Both the position numbers and the translations under genes were made by a program. Under the pieces are notes generated by a model that did not search any database, was not told the origin of the DNA, and worked only from the letters and a program-made list of their open reading frames with translations. 64,000 nt of DNA from positions 1-64,000 of the forward strand of contig NZ_VOLR01000013.1 in NCBI RefSeq assembly GCF_007954355.1. Direction: 5' to 3'. This DNA comes from Colwellia hornerae (lineage in GTDB: Bacteria; Pseudomonadota; Gammaproteobacteria; Enterobacterales; Alteromonadaceae). Positions 45,368 through 55,549 of this stretch are shown here, piece by piece (within the stretch, counting starts at the first letter, position 1; every line of letters begins with the position of its first letter).

Positions 45368-47491
45368 CTATACTTTTACCTGAATGGCTGTTAAGGCAAT
45401 CGTATAGACGATGTCATCGACCAAAGCACCACGAGACAGATCATTAACCGGTTTTCGCATTCCTTGTAACATCGGCCCAATACTCACTAAATGTGCAGAA
45501 CGTTGCACCGCTTTGTAGGTGGTGTTGCCGGTATTTAAATCAGGAAAAATGAAGACATTGGCTTTTCCCGCAACTGGGCTGTTAGGGGCTTTCTTCTTAG
45601 CAACATTTTCCATAATGGCGGCATCATATTGTAGCGGACCATCAATGATCAAATCAGGTCGTTTTGCTTGGGCGAGTTTGGTTGCTTTTGCGACTTTTTC
45701 CACATCGGCGCCAACACCAGAACTGCCGGTGCTGTAACTTATCATCGCTACCTTAGGGTCAATACCAAATTTTATTGCTGAGTCTGCTGATTGTATCGCT
45801 ATCTCAGAGAGTTGCTCAGCAGTAGGCTCAGGGTTAATTGCACAATCACCATAAACAAGCACTTGCTCTGGTAATAACATAAAGAAGATAGATGAAACTA
45901 ATGAACTTCCTTCCGCCGTCTTAATTAGTTGTAGGGCGGGGCGAATGGTATTCGCGGTGGTATTGATAGCGCCTGAGACTAAACCGTCGACTTCACCCAT
46001 TTGCAACATCATTGTTGCTAAGACCACGTTATCTTTTAGCTCTTGCTTTGCGACCACTTCAGTCAACCCTTTGTGTTTTCTTAACTCAACTAAAGGAGCA
46101 ATGTAGTTGTCTCTAATTAATTCTGGGTCAGTGATTAATAAACCTTCTGGTAATTGAATACCCTGTTGCTCTGCAATCAATAAAATACTTTCTTTATCGC
46201 CCAGTAATTGACAACGGGCAATGCCACGTTCAACACATATCGCGGCAGCCTTAATGGTTCTAATATCATTACCTTCAGGCAAAACAATCAGTTTATTAGC
46301 ACTACGAGCAAGTTCAGTGAGTTTATGCCTAAATGCCGGTGGAGACATTTGACTACTTTGCGCGACATTTTCTGACAGTTGCTGTAACCAAGTTGCAGAT
46401 AAGTTGTCAGCAATATATTCTTTTACCTTTTCATGACGTTGAATATCATCTGCAGGGGTTTCTGGGTTATAGTTCATTAGATGACGAGACGTTTGCCAAG
46501 TATCCCAAGGTACAGAAAGCATCGGCAGGCCGGCGTCTAAGGCTTGTTGACACAGTGTCATTACTTGTTCATTTGGTTTGTAACCATTAGTCAATAATAA
46601 CGCGCCGACTTTCGTACCATTTAATGCCGATAAACAAGTGGCGATAATAATATCGGTTCTGTCACCAGGAGTAACAATTAATCGACTTGGTTGTAAATGG
46701 CTCATTAAGTTACCAACGCTACGTGCACAAAAACTAATACTACGAATACGGCGATGAGACATATCACCCGCATTTAAAACTTCGGCATTAAGATAATTAC
46801 AAATATCCATAACGCGTGGCGCGATTAAGTCCATTTCCCATAATACGGTGCCTAATAAGTCAAAATGACGATTTTTAAATATCGATAAATTAACCAACGA
46901 GGCGAGATCAAATTCACTGTTAAATTCACTTTCACGTGGTAATAATCCATACTCATCTTTGTCAGGACTATTAATCTTATTGATAATACAACCAATAAGA
47001 CGTTTGTTTTTTATTCCGCCAAAGGTTTCAGCACTGACTTCTAAACGGTCTTCAAACTCTTCAGCGCTGTCGTTATCGGGCGCAGCTACCAAGACAATAT
47101 CTGCAGAAAGGGCTTGAGCAACATCTCGGTTGATCCTCCCCGCGTAAGGTTGACGCGTCGTTGGTCTTAGTCCTTCAATAATAATCACATCATGTTTTTT
47201 TTCAAATTGATTAAAATCACCAACAATCTTTTCTAAAACAATATCATGCTTACCGTCAGCCATTTGTTGCTCAACATAAGCTAATGATATCGAAGTCCCT
47301 ATATTCTCCGTGTTATGTTTGGCTTCATCCGCCTTTTTTTTGTGGGCTAATAAATTACGAGAGGGCTGGCTTATCGGTTTAAAATGACCAACATTAATGC
47401 CTTTTTGCTGGCAAGCATGGAGTAAGCCTTGTACAACACTGGTAAGCCCAACGCCAAAACCTACTGGGATCAACATGATTCTATGTGACAT
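45368..47491 (-). CDS. pta: Phosphate acetyltransferase
   Basis: Pta converts acetyl-CoA and phosphate to acetyl phosphate. The ATG at 47491 (MSHRIMLIPVG) with AAGGA upstream gives 707 aa, near E. coli Pta (714). An N-terminal P-loop-like/DRTGG region (about 1-370) precedes the catalytic PTA_PTB domain (about 385-705), with GLVSGAINTT, YSTGSSGVG and NVFIFPDLNTGN motifs. It is 4 bp after ackA and ends at a strong terminator. Confidence 0.96.
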   Translation of the reverse strand: MSHRIMLIPVGFGVGLTSVVQGLLHACQQKGINVGHFKPISQPSRNLLAHKKKADEAKHNTENIGTSISLAYVEQQMADGKHDIVLEKIVGDFNQFEKKHDVIIIEGLRPTTRQPYAGRINRDVAQALSADIVLVAAPDNDSAEEFEDRLEVSAETFGGIKNKRLIGCIINKINSPDKDEYGLLPRESEFNSEFDLASLVNLSIFKNRHFDLLGTVLWEMDLIAPRVMDICNYLNAEVLNAGDMSHRRIRSISFCARSVGNLMSHLQPSRLIVTPGDRTDIIIATCLSALNGTKVGALLLTNGYKPNEQVMTLCQQALDAGLPMLSVPWDTWQTSRHLMNYNPETPADDIQRHEKVKEYIADNLSATWLQQLSENVAQSSQMSPPAFRHKLTELARSANKLIVLPEGNDIRTIKAAAICVERGIARCQLLGDKESILLIAEQQGIQLPEGLLITDPELIRDNYIAPLVELRKHKGLTEVVAKQELKDNVVLATMMLQMGEVDGLVSGAINTTANTIRPALQLIKTAEGSSLVSSIFFMLLPEQVLVYGDCAINPEPTAEQLSEIAIQSADSAIKFGIDPKVAMISYSTGSSGVGADVEKVAKATKLAQAKRPDLIIDGPLQYDAAIMENVAKKKAPNSPVAGKANVFIFPDLNTGNTTYKAVQRSAHLVSIGPMLQGMRKPVNDLSRGALVDDIVYTIALTAIQVKV

Positions 47492-47495
47492 GACT

Positions 47496-48710
47496 TTATT
47501 CCTTAATTGAGGTGTTATTGGATAAAAGTTGTGAAGTTTGCTCGGCAATAACCCACTCTTCATTCGTTGGAATGACCAAAATAGGACGCGAGATATCAGT
47601 ATTTATATTGCCGGCTTTGCCAAAGCAACATGCTTGATTTTTATCGTTTGCAACAAAAAAGTTGAGTAGGCTCAATTGTCCAATAATACCGGCTCTAATC
47701 AATGTTGAATTCTCGCCAATACCGCCAGTAAATATTAAAGCATCGATTGACGTTAAGCTGGCAGTAAAAGAAGCAATTGACTTTGCAACACGGTAGCAAA
47801 ATATATCTAATGCTAACTTTGCTCGTGGATTTTTATTCGTTAACCAAGACTCTTCAATTTCACGACAATCGTTGCTTAAACCTGAAACGCCTAACAGGCC
47901 ACTTTCTTTATGTAATAAGTGACTCACTTGTGCTGCGGTATAACCCAACTGATTAATTAAGTGAAAAATAATGCCAGGGTCTACATCGCCACTGCGGGTG
48001 CCCATCATCACTCCTTCGAGCGGAGTTAAGCCTAAGCTGGTATCGACACTCTCGCCATTTTTAATCGCAGTAACACTGCAACCATTACCTAAATGAGCAC
48101 TGATAAAGTTACTTTTATTGATGGCTTTATCTAGTATTTTGGCGGCTTGTTGTGCAACAAAATAATGGCTCGTACCATGAAAGCCATAACGCCGAATACC
48201 ATGCTCTTGATAGAGAGAGTAAGGGATACCATAAATATAAGCTTTTTCTGGCATCGTTTGGTGAAAAGCTGTGTCAAAAACGGCGACTTGCGGTACATCA
48301 TTAAAAACTGCTTCTGCGGCGTTAATACCGATTAAATTTGCCGGGTTATGCAATGGTGCAAGCTGAGATAAATTGTTGATGGTGTTTTTTACCTCTTCGG
48401 TAACTAACGTTGGCATACAATAGTGCTCACCGCCATGGACTACTCGGTGGCCTATGGCAAATATTTGTAAATTCAGTTGCTGTAACGCTAATGTTTCAAC
48501 TAAAGTCATTATCGCTGTTTGATGATCGAATGGGCGAGGTAAAGCCCTGTGATTTTTTTGACCCCGAACTTTAATTTTGATGCTTGCTTGCTCAGATAAT
48601 AAGCGTTCAGCTAATCCTGACAGCAATGTTTCGCCGTTTTCAGGTCTGATCAAAGAAAACTTTAAGGATGAACTACCGCAATTTAACACTAAAATTAGAT
48701 TTTTTTTCAT
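47496..48710 (-). CDS. ackA: Acetate kinase
   Basis: AckA interconverts acetyl phosphate and ADP with acetate and ATP. The 404-aa length fits the family (E. coli 400). Motifs seen are NCGSSSLKFS, GHRVVHGGE, AVFDTAFHQTMP, RRYGFHGTSH, the HLGNG phosphate loop and GGIGENS. It is the first gene of the ackA-pta operon; yfbV is divergent upstream, as in E. coli. Confidence 0.97.
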   Translation of the reverse strand: MKKNLILVLNCGSSSLKFSLIRPENGETLLSGLAERLLSEQASIKIKVRGQKNHRALPRPFDHQTAIMTLVETLALQQLNLQIFAIGHRVVHGGEHYCMPTLVTEEVKNTINNLSQLAPLHNPANLIGINAAEAVFNDVPQVAVFDTAFHQTMPEKAYIYGIPYSLYQEHGIRRYGFHGTSHYFVAQQAAKILDKAINKSNFISAHLGNGCSVTAIKNGESVDTSLGLTPLEGVMMGTRSGDVDPGIIFHLINQLGYTAAQVSHLLHKESGLLGVSGLSNDCREIEESWLTNKNPRAKLALDIFCYRVAKSIASFTASLTSIDALIFTGGIGENSTLIRAGIIGQLSLLNFFVANDKNQACCFGKAGNINTDISRPILVIPTNEEWVIAEQTSQLLSNNTSIKE

Positions 48711-48900
48711 GGCTTTATTTAATGCTCATATATTTGGAGGTTAATTGTTTTATTACAATACGTTAATTGCAATGATTATAGACCAAATATAGCGTTAAAA
48801 TATTGATATGAACTAAGGAAGTTAACGTTACGCAGACTTCATTAAAACTAGTTACAATTTTCTACTATCTTTTAAATAACAGTTGTTATAGTGTGTTGTT

Positions 48901-49332
48901 ATGAATATAAGTGTAGTAGAACTAATTAAACTGGGTCGAGAGTATATGCGACTTTGGCCGCAGCGAGCAGAATTAGGTAATTATTTTGCCGAGTACCAAG
49001 CTGTTCAAATTTGCCGTTTGGCTTTGCGCTATTTACCAGGTATTGCGTTGTTTTCTTTTATCATGCAACTTTACCTAGGTCCGATCACTTTATTACCACA
49101 AGCGTTAATTTACAGCTTATTTATTTTAAGTATTCCGCTACAGGCATTGTTAATGCTCGGTGTTAAAGCCGATAAGTTTTTACCGGTAGCGCTTGCTTCT
49201 TGGTATAAAGAAAGTGTTGCTAGAGTTAATGAGGCGGGTGGCTCGATAAAGTTATCGCTACATAAACCACGTTTTATTGATTTAGCCAAATTACTTAATA
49301 TCAGTCATCAGTCACAAAACTCTCACTTTTAA
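48901..49332 (+). CDS. yfbV: YfbV (UPF0208) inner-membrane protein
   Basis: The 143-aa protein has two transmembrane helices (about 48-65 and 70-90). The LGREYMRLWPQRAELGNYF start and FIDLAKLLNISHQ end fit UPF0208/YfbV. In E. coli YfbV binds near the ter macrodomain edge and affects chromosome structure. Divergent from ackA, as in E. coli. Confidence 0.88.
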   Translation: MNISVVELIKLGREYMRLWPQRAELGNYFAEYQAVQICRLALRYLPGIALFSFIMQLYLGPITLLPQALIYSLFILSIPLQALLMLGVKADKFLPVALASWYKESVARVNEAGGSIKLSLHKPRFIDLAKLLNISHQSQNSHF

Positions 49333-49362
49333 ACGATTAACGCTTCAGTTAACCGTTAAGTC

Positions 49363-50178
49363 TTAGCCGGCGTTGTTTTTATAAAGACGTATCAAAAAGT
49401 CAGCTTGGCAACTGAAGCTATTTCTAGCTTTTAAGTCGTTAAGTAAGGTTTCTGTTGTTTTAAAGGCAAAAGGGGTCATTGCTAATAAGTTAATAATGTC
49501 TTCACCTTTGGTAAATTCCATCACATAGTTCACTTCTTTTTGCGCAATTAACGTTAAATTTTCAATCGGGCTTTTAGTGATGTCATGCTGCTTTGCGGTT
49601 CGATATATTAATGCTTTTAGTTCAATTAAATGATTTTTTGCCGGAGTTACCGTGACTAAATAGCCATTGTTAGCTAATACACGGGTGAATTCTTCTTCAA
49701 GAATTGGCGCATAAATAGAATTGATCCAAGCAAAATAATTTTCACTAAAAGGCAATTGTGACAAGGTGGCAACGCTAAATTGACAATCTTTATATTTTTT
49801 CGCGGCATTCTTAACGGCATTTTTTGCAATATCAATACCATAAACACGGTTGGTAGGCTTTACGTACTGCTGAGTGTAGAAACCTTCACCACAGCCAGCA
49901 TCAAATACCGGCTTTGTTAAATCGCCATATTGCCGATATAGAGATTGTAATTCATCAGCGAGCGGTTGATAAAAGCCTTTATCCAAAAACTGACGACGTG
50001 CGTTAACCATTGCTTTGTTATCACCAGGATCTTTTGAATGTTTATGTTGAACGGGTAATAAGTTTACATAACCTTCTTTAGCTTCATCAAAGCTATGATT
50101 GCTTTGGCAACGATAGCTTTTGCTATTTAACACTAATGACATTTTGCAAATGGGGCAAACGTATTGAGCAAGGAACAT
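49363..50178 (-). CDS. rlmA: 23S rRNA (guanine745-N1)-methyltransferase
   Basis: The 271-aa protein has an N-terminal zinc finger, C8, C11, C24 and H28, then the typical GYVNLLPVQHKHSKDPGDNK segment and a SAM-binding domain with the motif DAGCGEGFY (about 99-107). It would methylate G745 of 23S rRNA. The length matches E. coli RlmA (269). It lies 17 bp downstream of xthA on the same strand. Confidence 0.92.
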   Translation of the reverse strand: MFLAQYVCPICKMSLVLNSKSYRCQSNHSFDEAKEGYVNLLPVQHKHSKDPGDNKAMVNARRQFLDKGFYQPLADELQSLYRQYGDLTKPVFDAGCGEGFYTQQYVKPTNRVYGIDIAKNAVKNAAKKYKDCQFSVATLSQLPFSENYFAWINSIYAPILEEEFTRVLANNGYLVTVTPAKNHLIELKALIYRTAKQHDITKSPIENLTLIAQKEVNYVMEFTKGEDIINLLAMTPFAFKTTETLLNDLKARNSFSCQADFLIRLYKNNAG

Positions 50179-50194
50179 AGTATTTACTCAACAG

Positions 50195-51001
50195 CTACTT
50201 AAAAGTAGACCAAATTGGCGCGTGATCTGAAGGTTTTTCAATTGCACGTAGTTCGTAATCAATATCAGCTTCGATACACGTTGCCGCCATTTTATGCGTT
50301 GCTAGAACAACATCAATACGTAAACCACGATTATCAACAAAACCTTTAGAACGATAGTCAAACCAAGAATAACGTTCCGCTTTTGTAGGATGTAACTCTC
50401 TAAAAGTATCTTTAAATCCCCAATCCATCAAGGTCGCAAGCCATTCTCTTTCTTCTGGCTGAAAACTACACTTACCGGTCTTTAACCAACGTTTTTGGTT
50501 AGGCTCACCAATACCAATATCTAAATCAGCAGGAGAAATATTAATATCACCGATAATGACAACGTGCTCATTTGGGGTATGGTTATCATTTAAATGGGTC
50601 ATCAAGTCTTTATAAAATTGACGCTTATAGGGATATTTTGTTTCATGAGCAATGTTATCGCCTTGCGGGAAATAACCATTTAATACGGTTACTTTTTCAC
50701 CTTGTTCATTGGTAGTCTCAACCATGACCATACGTTTTTGAGATTCTTCAGTATCGCTAGCAAAGCCCATTTTAACAATGTTGGCTGGCTTTTTACATAA
50801 CATAGCTACACCATAATGTGCTTTTTGACCATGAAAATAAACGTGATAACCCATAGCTTCAACGGCTTCAACGGGAAAGGCATCATTATGAACTTTGATT
50901 TCTTGTAAGCCAATAATATCAGGCTGGTGCTTATCAATGATGGCTTGAAGTTGGTGTAAACGCGCACGAAGGCCGTTAATGTTAAAGCTAATGATTTTCA
51001 T
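50195..51001 (-). CDS. xthA: Exodeoxyribonuclease III (AP endonuclease)
   Basis: XthA cleaves AP sites and acts as a 3'-5' exonuclease in base excision repair. Starting at ATG 51001 it has 268 aa, like E. coli Exo III. Motifs are [14 protein letters not shown], the metal Glu in [19 protein letters not shown], and the terminal KPSDHAPIW with the catalytic Asp-His. The upstream frame (to 51031) is not needed. Confidence 0.95.
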   Translation of the reverse strand: MKIISFNINGLRARLHQLQAIIDKHQPDIIGLQEIKVHNDAFPVEAVEAMGYHVYFHGQKAHYGVAMLCKKPANIVKMGFASDTEESQKRMVMVETTNEQGEKVTVLNGYFPQGDNIAHETKYPYKRQFYKDLMTHLNDNHTPNEHVVIIGDINISPADLDIGIGEPNQKRWLKTGKCSFQPEEREWLATLMDWGFKDTFRELHPTKAERYSWFDYRSKGFVDNRGLRIDVVLATHKMAATCIEADIDYELRAIEKPSDHAPIWSTFK

Positions 51002-51208
51002 AAGAAGACTCGATATTGATTTTTTCCACATGCTACCAGAAGTTATCAGAGAAGGTTATTATTAATTGCTAGTGAAGTGAATTAGGGACCTATTAACATT
51101 AACTATTTTTAATAGAGAGGTAAATGGGTAAATAAATAAAAATTAAACTCAATTAAATTAAAGTATTGCCGATATAAGCTTTAGAGAAAATAATAAAGTT
51201 GAAGTACA

Positions 51209-51754
51209 TTGCTTACAGAGTCAGTTGACAGTCAAATTCTGGTACACGAATTACAATTAGGTGAACAACTTAATGTAAGTGTGCACAGCGCTCGACGAGC
51301 TGACTTCTCTCTATTATTGGCAATGCTAAGTGATGATGTGCCAAGCCATAGTCAATTTTCTTTGCCGAAATCTATCGCTGATAGTAAAACGACTAATGAA
51401 GCAAGTTTACGCAAAGAATTTGAACTTCCTGATAAAGCGCCTTTATCTTTGAGTGAAAATCACAGCACGGCAATGTTTGATCAAGCAGAACTCATTCAGC
51501 AGAATAAGCTAGCAGAATTACGTTTATCAAATGCTTTGTTGCCTAAACCGCTGGCTTTTCGAGATGATAAAAAGCATATCAGACAAGAAGTCTTAAATAA
51601 TACCTCGCTTTATTGCCAGAAAAAATTTAATCAAAAAAAGAATAATACGCAGCATGACACTGACAGTTCAAGGTTATCATTTGATGCTAAAGGTTGGCTT
51701 AACGCTGTTCATAACACGATCGTTAAAGCGCCGTTACTTGATGCTATTGCATAA
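51209..51754 (+). CDS. VC2046/SO_2500-like protein
   Basis: The about 181-aa product begins at a TTG (51209); an in-frame stop lies just upstream (51200-51202). HELQLGEQLN followed by ARRADFSLLLAMLSDDV resembles the gammaproteobacterial VC2046/SO_2500 family of unknown function. The middle is variable, and the end KGWLNAVHNTI is conserved-looking. No signal peptide. Family assignment is from memory and moderate. Confidence 0.6.
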   Translation: MLTESVDSQILVHELQLGEQLNVSVHSARRADFSLLLAMLSDDVPSHSQFSLPKSIADSKTTNEASLRKEFELPDKAPLSLSENHSTAMFDQAELIQQNKLAELRLSNALLPKPLAFRDDKKHIRQEVLNNTSLYCQKKFNQKKNNTQHDTDSSRLSFDAKGWLNAVHNTIVKAPLLDAIA

Positions 51755-51824
51755 GGTTATAGCAATAGCTTGCTAATAAAGTCGTTCGTTTGTGTTGGCG
51801 TTATTTGTGATTAACTATTTCAGT

Positions 51825-52334
51825 TTACCGGCCACAGCATTGTTTAAATTTTTTATTACTATCGCAAAAGCAAGCTTGGTTTCTTTTTGGCGCAATCAGC
51901 GCTTCATTGTTACTGACTTCACCCTCTAAATATCGCCATTGACCCTTTTCGACAACAAAGCGTGATGTTTCCTTCATCAGAAAATATTCACCTTGATGTT
52001 GGTAATAAGCTGAAAAGCACACAGTTGGCAAGTTATGTTCTTTATTGCCATCGCTTACAGCCGTTTGATTATTATGCTTGGTATGATCACTGGCAGCATG
52101 AATGGTCAGTTTTAACCATTTTGTTTCTTTGGCCCATGCTGATATATCAGCGATTGTTTGCAAAGCTCTGCTAGCTTGAGCATAAGTCTGATAAATATAA
52201 TCAGCCGCCTCTGTTGCATAGGCACTATAGCGAGAACGCATCAACTGCTCAGGTGATTGAGCATTGTTATCTTGATTTATTAACAACAAACAACATTGTT
52301 GAAAACTAATACTTGAACCACATGGGCATTGCAT
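51825..52334 (-). CDS. ychJ: YchJ-like protein with two SEC-C motifs (UPF0225)
   Basis: The 169-aa protein has a SEC-C zinc motif at each end (CPCGSSISFQQCC near 3-15 and CFCDSNKKFKQCC near 155-167) around a central LMRSRYSAYA and RFVVEKGQWRYLEGE core. This layout is the YchJ/UPF0225 family. Its function is unknown; zinc binding is predicted from the cysteines. Confidence 0.9.
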   Translation of the reverse strand: MQCPCGSSISFQQCCLLLINQDNNAQSPEQLMRSRYSAYATEAADYIYQTYAQASRALQTIADISAWAKETKWLKLTIHAASDHTKHNNQTAVSDGNKEHNLPTVCFSAYYQHQGEYFLMKETSRFVVEKGQWRYLEGEVSNNEALIAPKRNQACFCDSNKKFKQCCGR

Positions 52335-52429
52335 ACAATCGGCATCATTCTAAAAAAGCAGTTGATCTATTTTAGCAGAGCAAAAATTAATTTTCTGTTT
52401 TAATAACGCCATAATCGCTTCAAACTCAA

Positions 52430-52921
52430 TTAATGCAACAATAAAGAAGAGTCCGAAAGAGTGACGTAATTTTTTAGTCGTTGCTGACTTAAACGGTTTT
52501 GAGTTTGCTTGGTCAAAATAATGCATTGAGTTTGTCCTTTCTCTGCGAATTGAGTTAACTGGCTTAATTGTGATTTATCTAAGGTGGCATTACATAAAAT
52601 AACCGCCGAACAATGACCTTTTTCTAAGGCATCTTTAATCGTTTTTAGTGAGATATTACGTTGATGAAGATTAACTTTGAGTATTTTCTTAGGATCGATC
52701 TTTCCTTGTTCAGACAATAGCTGAAGTGGCTTCTCTTCAGGGTTTATCATCAGGATCCACTTGTTATCTAAATCATGATTTTCGAAAATTTCAGTATATT
52801 GTTGAGATAGTTCAACGGTATTAGTAATACTTCTAACATCGCACCACCGGTGTTTTTTGATCGCTAAATTTGTGGTTTTTAAAGCTAAAGTATTGGTATT
52901 AATGTGATTTGTTGAATTCAT
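52430..52921 (-). CDS. sulA: SulA-like cell-division inhibitor (SOS)
   Basis: SulA blocks FtsZ polymerisation during the SOS response. The ATG at 52921 with GAGG upstream gives 163 aa, close to E. coli SulA (169). The middle resembles SulA (KWILMINPEEKPL, then GHCSAVILCNATLDKSQL, QCIILTKQ). Similarity to the E. coli protein is limited. The perfect LexA box just upstream strongly supports the call. Single gene. Confidence 0.85.
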   Translation of the reverse strand: MNSTNHINTNTLALKTTNLAIKKHRWCDVRSITNTVELSQQYTEIFENHDLDNKWILMINPEEKPLQLLSEQGKIDPKKILKVNLHQRNISLKTIKDALEKGHCSAVILCNATLDKSQLSQLTQFAEKGQTQCIILTKQTQNRLSQQRLKNYVTLSDSSLLLH

Positions 52922-52939
52922 TTTTAAAACCTCGATATA

Positions 52940-52955
52940 CTGTATAAACATACAG
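52940..52955 (-). promoter_or_regulatory. LexA box of sulA
   Basis: CTG-TATAAACATA-CAG, with 10 bp between the CTG and CAG arms, matches the gammaproteobacterial LexA consensus closely (CTGTATATATATACAG). It lies about 19 bp upstream of the sulA start, where it would overlap the promoter. Confidence 0.9.
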
Positions 52956-53304
52956 TATATCGTTTTTGGTGTTTATTCAAGCACTATTTATAATTAATAT
53001 TAATTGATCCTATTAAAGGATCTCCTTTGATAACGGGCAATAAATGCTGGCAAGTAGCGCTAGCAGTGTGCCCGATGTTCTCACTATTTATTAACTTGGT
53101 GGCATACTATTGATCATCATAGAGAAACAATTTTTATAATCTTGTTAGTCCTTAAGCTTTACTTAAGAAAAGCTTGTTATGTTCGCTCAGCAAATGTTCA
53201 ATGAAAATAATCAACTCAAGAATAAAACAGGCAACTCGATGGATAACCGCGACTAATAGTGATTATTCTATAGCGAATACTTTTCTGATGACCGAAAATA
53301 CCTG

Positions 53305-53336
53305 TAAGATAAAATACCTTTAAGATAAAATACTTT
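53305..53336. repeat. 16-bp direct repeat upstream of the two-component operon
   Basis: TAAGATAAAATACCTT is followed directly by TAAGATAAAATACTTT. The pair ends about 140 bp before the response-regulator start. Tandem sites of this kind can bind OmpR-family regulators, so autoregulation is possible. This is inference. Confidence 0.55.
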
Positions 53337-53474
53337 GAGTCGACCACAACAAGTGCATTAATAAGCCGTAGGGTGACTGATGACAGTTTCGTCGATACAG
53401 TATGGCTGCACGCTTTGTAATGGGCTAAAGAATATAAAATCATCAATAGTGATGTTGAATATTTAAGGAAAAAT

Positions 53475-54134
53475 ATGCGTATCTTGTTAGTTGAAGACGA
53501 CATACCCTTGGCTTTAGGGTTACAGCAATCACTTCGCCATGAAGGCTTTGTTGTTAATCATGTTACTAATGGTAAAACCGCAATTTCAGCATTGTCTGTG
53601 CCTGACCAAGACTTGGTTATTCTTGATCTGGGTTTACCTGATATCGACGGCTTGGAAGTGCTTAAGCGTACCCGCGATCGTAAGCTTGGTATTCCAGTCA
53701 TCATTCTAACCGCAAGAGATTCTCTTGAAGATAAAGTTAAGGGTTTAGATATTGGCGCAGATGATTACCTGGTCAAACCTTTTGAAATTAGCGAATTGTT
53801 AGCGCGTCTTCGAGTCATTGAACGTCGTTTAGGAACGGCGAAGTCGGCATTGATTATTTGCTCAGACGTGGCAATTGATACCGCAGCTCATAAAATTCTT
53901 ATTAAAGATGAACAACTAATAGCTTCAAAAAAAGAGTATATGGTATTAAAAGCACTGATGGAAAATGCCGGTCGAATTCAATCTCGGCAACAAATTGAAT
54001 CGCGTTTATATGAATGGGGAGAAGAAGTCGCCAGTAATGCTGTTGAGGTACACATACATAACTTAAGAAAAAAATTGCCAGAACAATTTATAAAAACAGT
54101 CAGAGGCGTAGGTTATACGGTTAATAAAACTTAA
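53475..54134 (+). CDS. OmpR-family response regulator
   Basis: The 219-aa protein has a receiver domain (1-115) with acidic pocket E7-D8-D9 region, phosphoacceptor D51 (LDLGLPDIDG), the conserved T/K pair (LTARDS, VKPF), and a C-terminal winged helix (about 125-217). It resembles QseB/PmrA-type regulators. AAGGAAAAATATG gives a ribosome site. It starts a six-gene operon in which each gene overlaps the next; its last base overlaps the kinase start. Confidence 0.93.
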   Translation: MRILLVEDDIPLALGLQQSLRHEGFVVNHVTNGKTAISALSVPDQDLVILDLGLPDIDGLEVLKRTRDRKLGIPVIILTARDSLEDKVKGLDIGADDYLVKPFEISELLARLRVIERRLGTAKSALIICSDVAIDTAAHKILIKDEQLIASKKEYMVLKALMENAGRIQSRQQIESRLYEWGEEVASNAVEVHIHNLRKKLPEQFIKTVRGVGYTVNKT

Positions 54135-55549
54135 TGTCGATTCGTCGCTACTTAGTGCTTATTTTACTGTCAATTATCACCTTGATGACATTTTTTGCTG
54201 CCATACAAGGTTATAAAGCAAGTATGGAACAAGCAACTAGCTTATTTGATGAGCAATTGGTTCTTGTTGGTAAAACGTTATTAGCGACCTCGGCGACTTA
54301 TCCTGATCAAGCTACCGAAAATCGATTAAGTGCAGTAACAGTGGTCCCCTCTAACCATATCGCTTACCAAGTATTTAGGAATAACACCTTATTATTACGG
54401 ACGGATAATGCCCCCGAGCAGTTAATAACTGAGTTACCGGCAGGGTTTATTGACCTTAATTTTATTGGCCAGCGCTGGCGGGTCTATATCGAAACATTAC
54501 CCGATGAACCAACGCAAATAAATCAGCTAAAGGTGCTGATTGCTCAACCCCTCGAGCAAAGATTTTCACTGGCTGAACAAGTTATATTGTCTGCGGTGAC
54601 TCCTATTATTTTAATTATTCCTGTGATTGCTTTATTTATTTTTATGGCGATTCGTCAAGGTTTAAAGCCGTTAACCGTTTTACGACGAGAACTTTCTGAA
54701 AAAAAAATTAATGATTTATCACAACTAACCAGTGAAACGTCAACGAAAGAATTACAACCTGTTATTCAAACACTTAATCTTTTATTTGAACGTTTATCTG
54801 CGGCTTTTTCACGGGAGCGTTATTTTGCTTCTGATGCCGCTCATGAACTAAGAACACCATTAAGTGTACTTAAAATTAATGTTCATAATTTGCAAATGAC
54901 CCAAAGTGAAAAGCTTGACGCCACTGGGCAGGCTTCTTTAATGCAACTGGGGCAGAGTGTCGACCGCATGGCACATGTGGTTGATCAAATATTAACGTTA
55001 AATCGTACCAACCCAGATCAACTGACCATGACAGTCACTAAGCTTGAATTGCAGGTATTGTTGCAACAAGTGATCAGCGATTTATACCCTGAAATAATGA
55101 AACACCAACACGATATTTCTTTAGAAAGCCAAGCCACAACTATTTATGCCAATGAATTTGCCTTACTGACCTTAGTGAAAAATTTAATTGGTAATGCCTG
55201 CAAATATACCCCCAATGGTGGCCAGATTTTGGTCAGAACCGTGGTTGATGACCACAGTTTTACCCTGACTGTTGAAGACTCAGGACCGGGTATTGACTCG
55301 AGTGAATACCAGCGAGTTTTCGACCGTTTTTATCGTGTAGGTGGTGATGGCCATCAGTCAACTGTGGTAGGATGCGGCTTAGGGTTAGCGATAGTTCAGC
55401 ATATTGTTAAATTACATCATGCGACAATAACGTTAGCAAAATCTATGCAATTAAATGGACTTAGCGTGTCAGTAACTTTTCCACAAAAAACTCAAGCGGT
55501 TGACTTATATTTAAATCAGTGTGAAAAAGAACGGGAGGATAATAGGTGA
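54134..55549 (+). CDS. Sensor histidine kinase
   Basis: The 471-aa kinase has two transmembrane helices (about 5-24 and 150-175) with a short periplasmic domain between them, a dimerisation H-box SDAAHELRTPLSVL, an N-box NLIGNACKYTPNGG, G1 DSGPGID and G2 GCGLGLAIV. It is paired with the response regulator before it. The sensory input may be a metal, given the cupredoxin and FTR1-like genes downstream, but that is inference. Confidence 0.92.
   Translation: MSIRRYLVLILLSIITLMTFFAAIQGYKASMEQATSLFDEQLVLVGKTLLATSATYPDQATENRLSAVTVVPSNHIAYQVFRNNTLLLRTDNAPEQLITELPAGFIDLNFIGQRWRVYIETLPDEPTQINQLKVLIAQPLEQRFSLAEQVILSAVTPIILIIPVIALFIFMAIRQGLKPLTVLRRELSEKKINDLSQLTSETSTKELQPVIQTLNLLFERLSAAFSRERYFASDAAHELRTPLSVLKINVHNLQMTQSEKLDATGQASLMQLGQSVDRMAHVVDQILTLNRTNPDQLTMTVTKLELQVLLQQVISDLYPEIMKHQHDISLESQATTIYANEFALLTLVKNLIGNACKYTPNGGQILVRTVVDDHSFTLTVEDSGPGIDSSEYQRVFDRFYRVGGDGHQSTVVGCGLGLAIVQHIVKLHHATITLAKSMQLNGLSVSVTFPQKTQAVDLYLNQCEKEREDNR

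Larger units (their letters stand above)
52922..53474. other. Intergenic region between sulA and the two-component operon
   Basis: The 553-bp gap holds the sulA LexA box and promoter, the two-component operon promoter, and a 16-bp tandem repeat (53305-53336). A 39-codon frame at 53201 has no ribosome site and was not accepted. Confidence 0.5.

Noticed and set aside
53201-53320. 39-codon reading frame upstream of the response regulator
   Set aside because: It has no ribosome site, no recognisable features and ordinary AT-rich composition.
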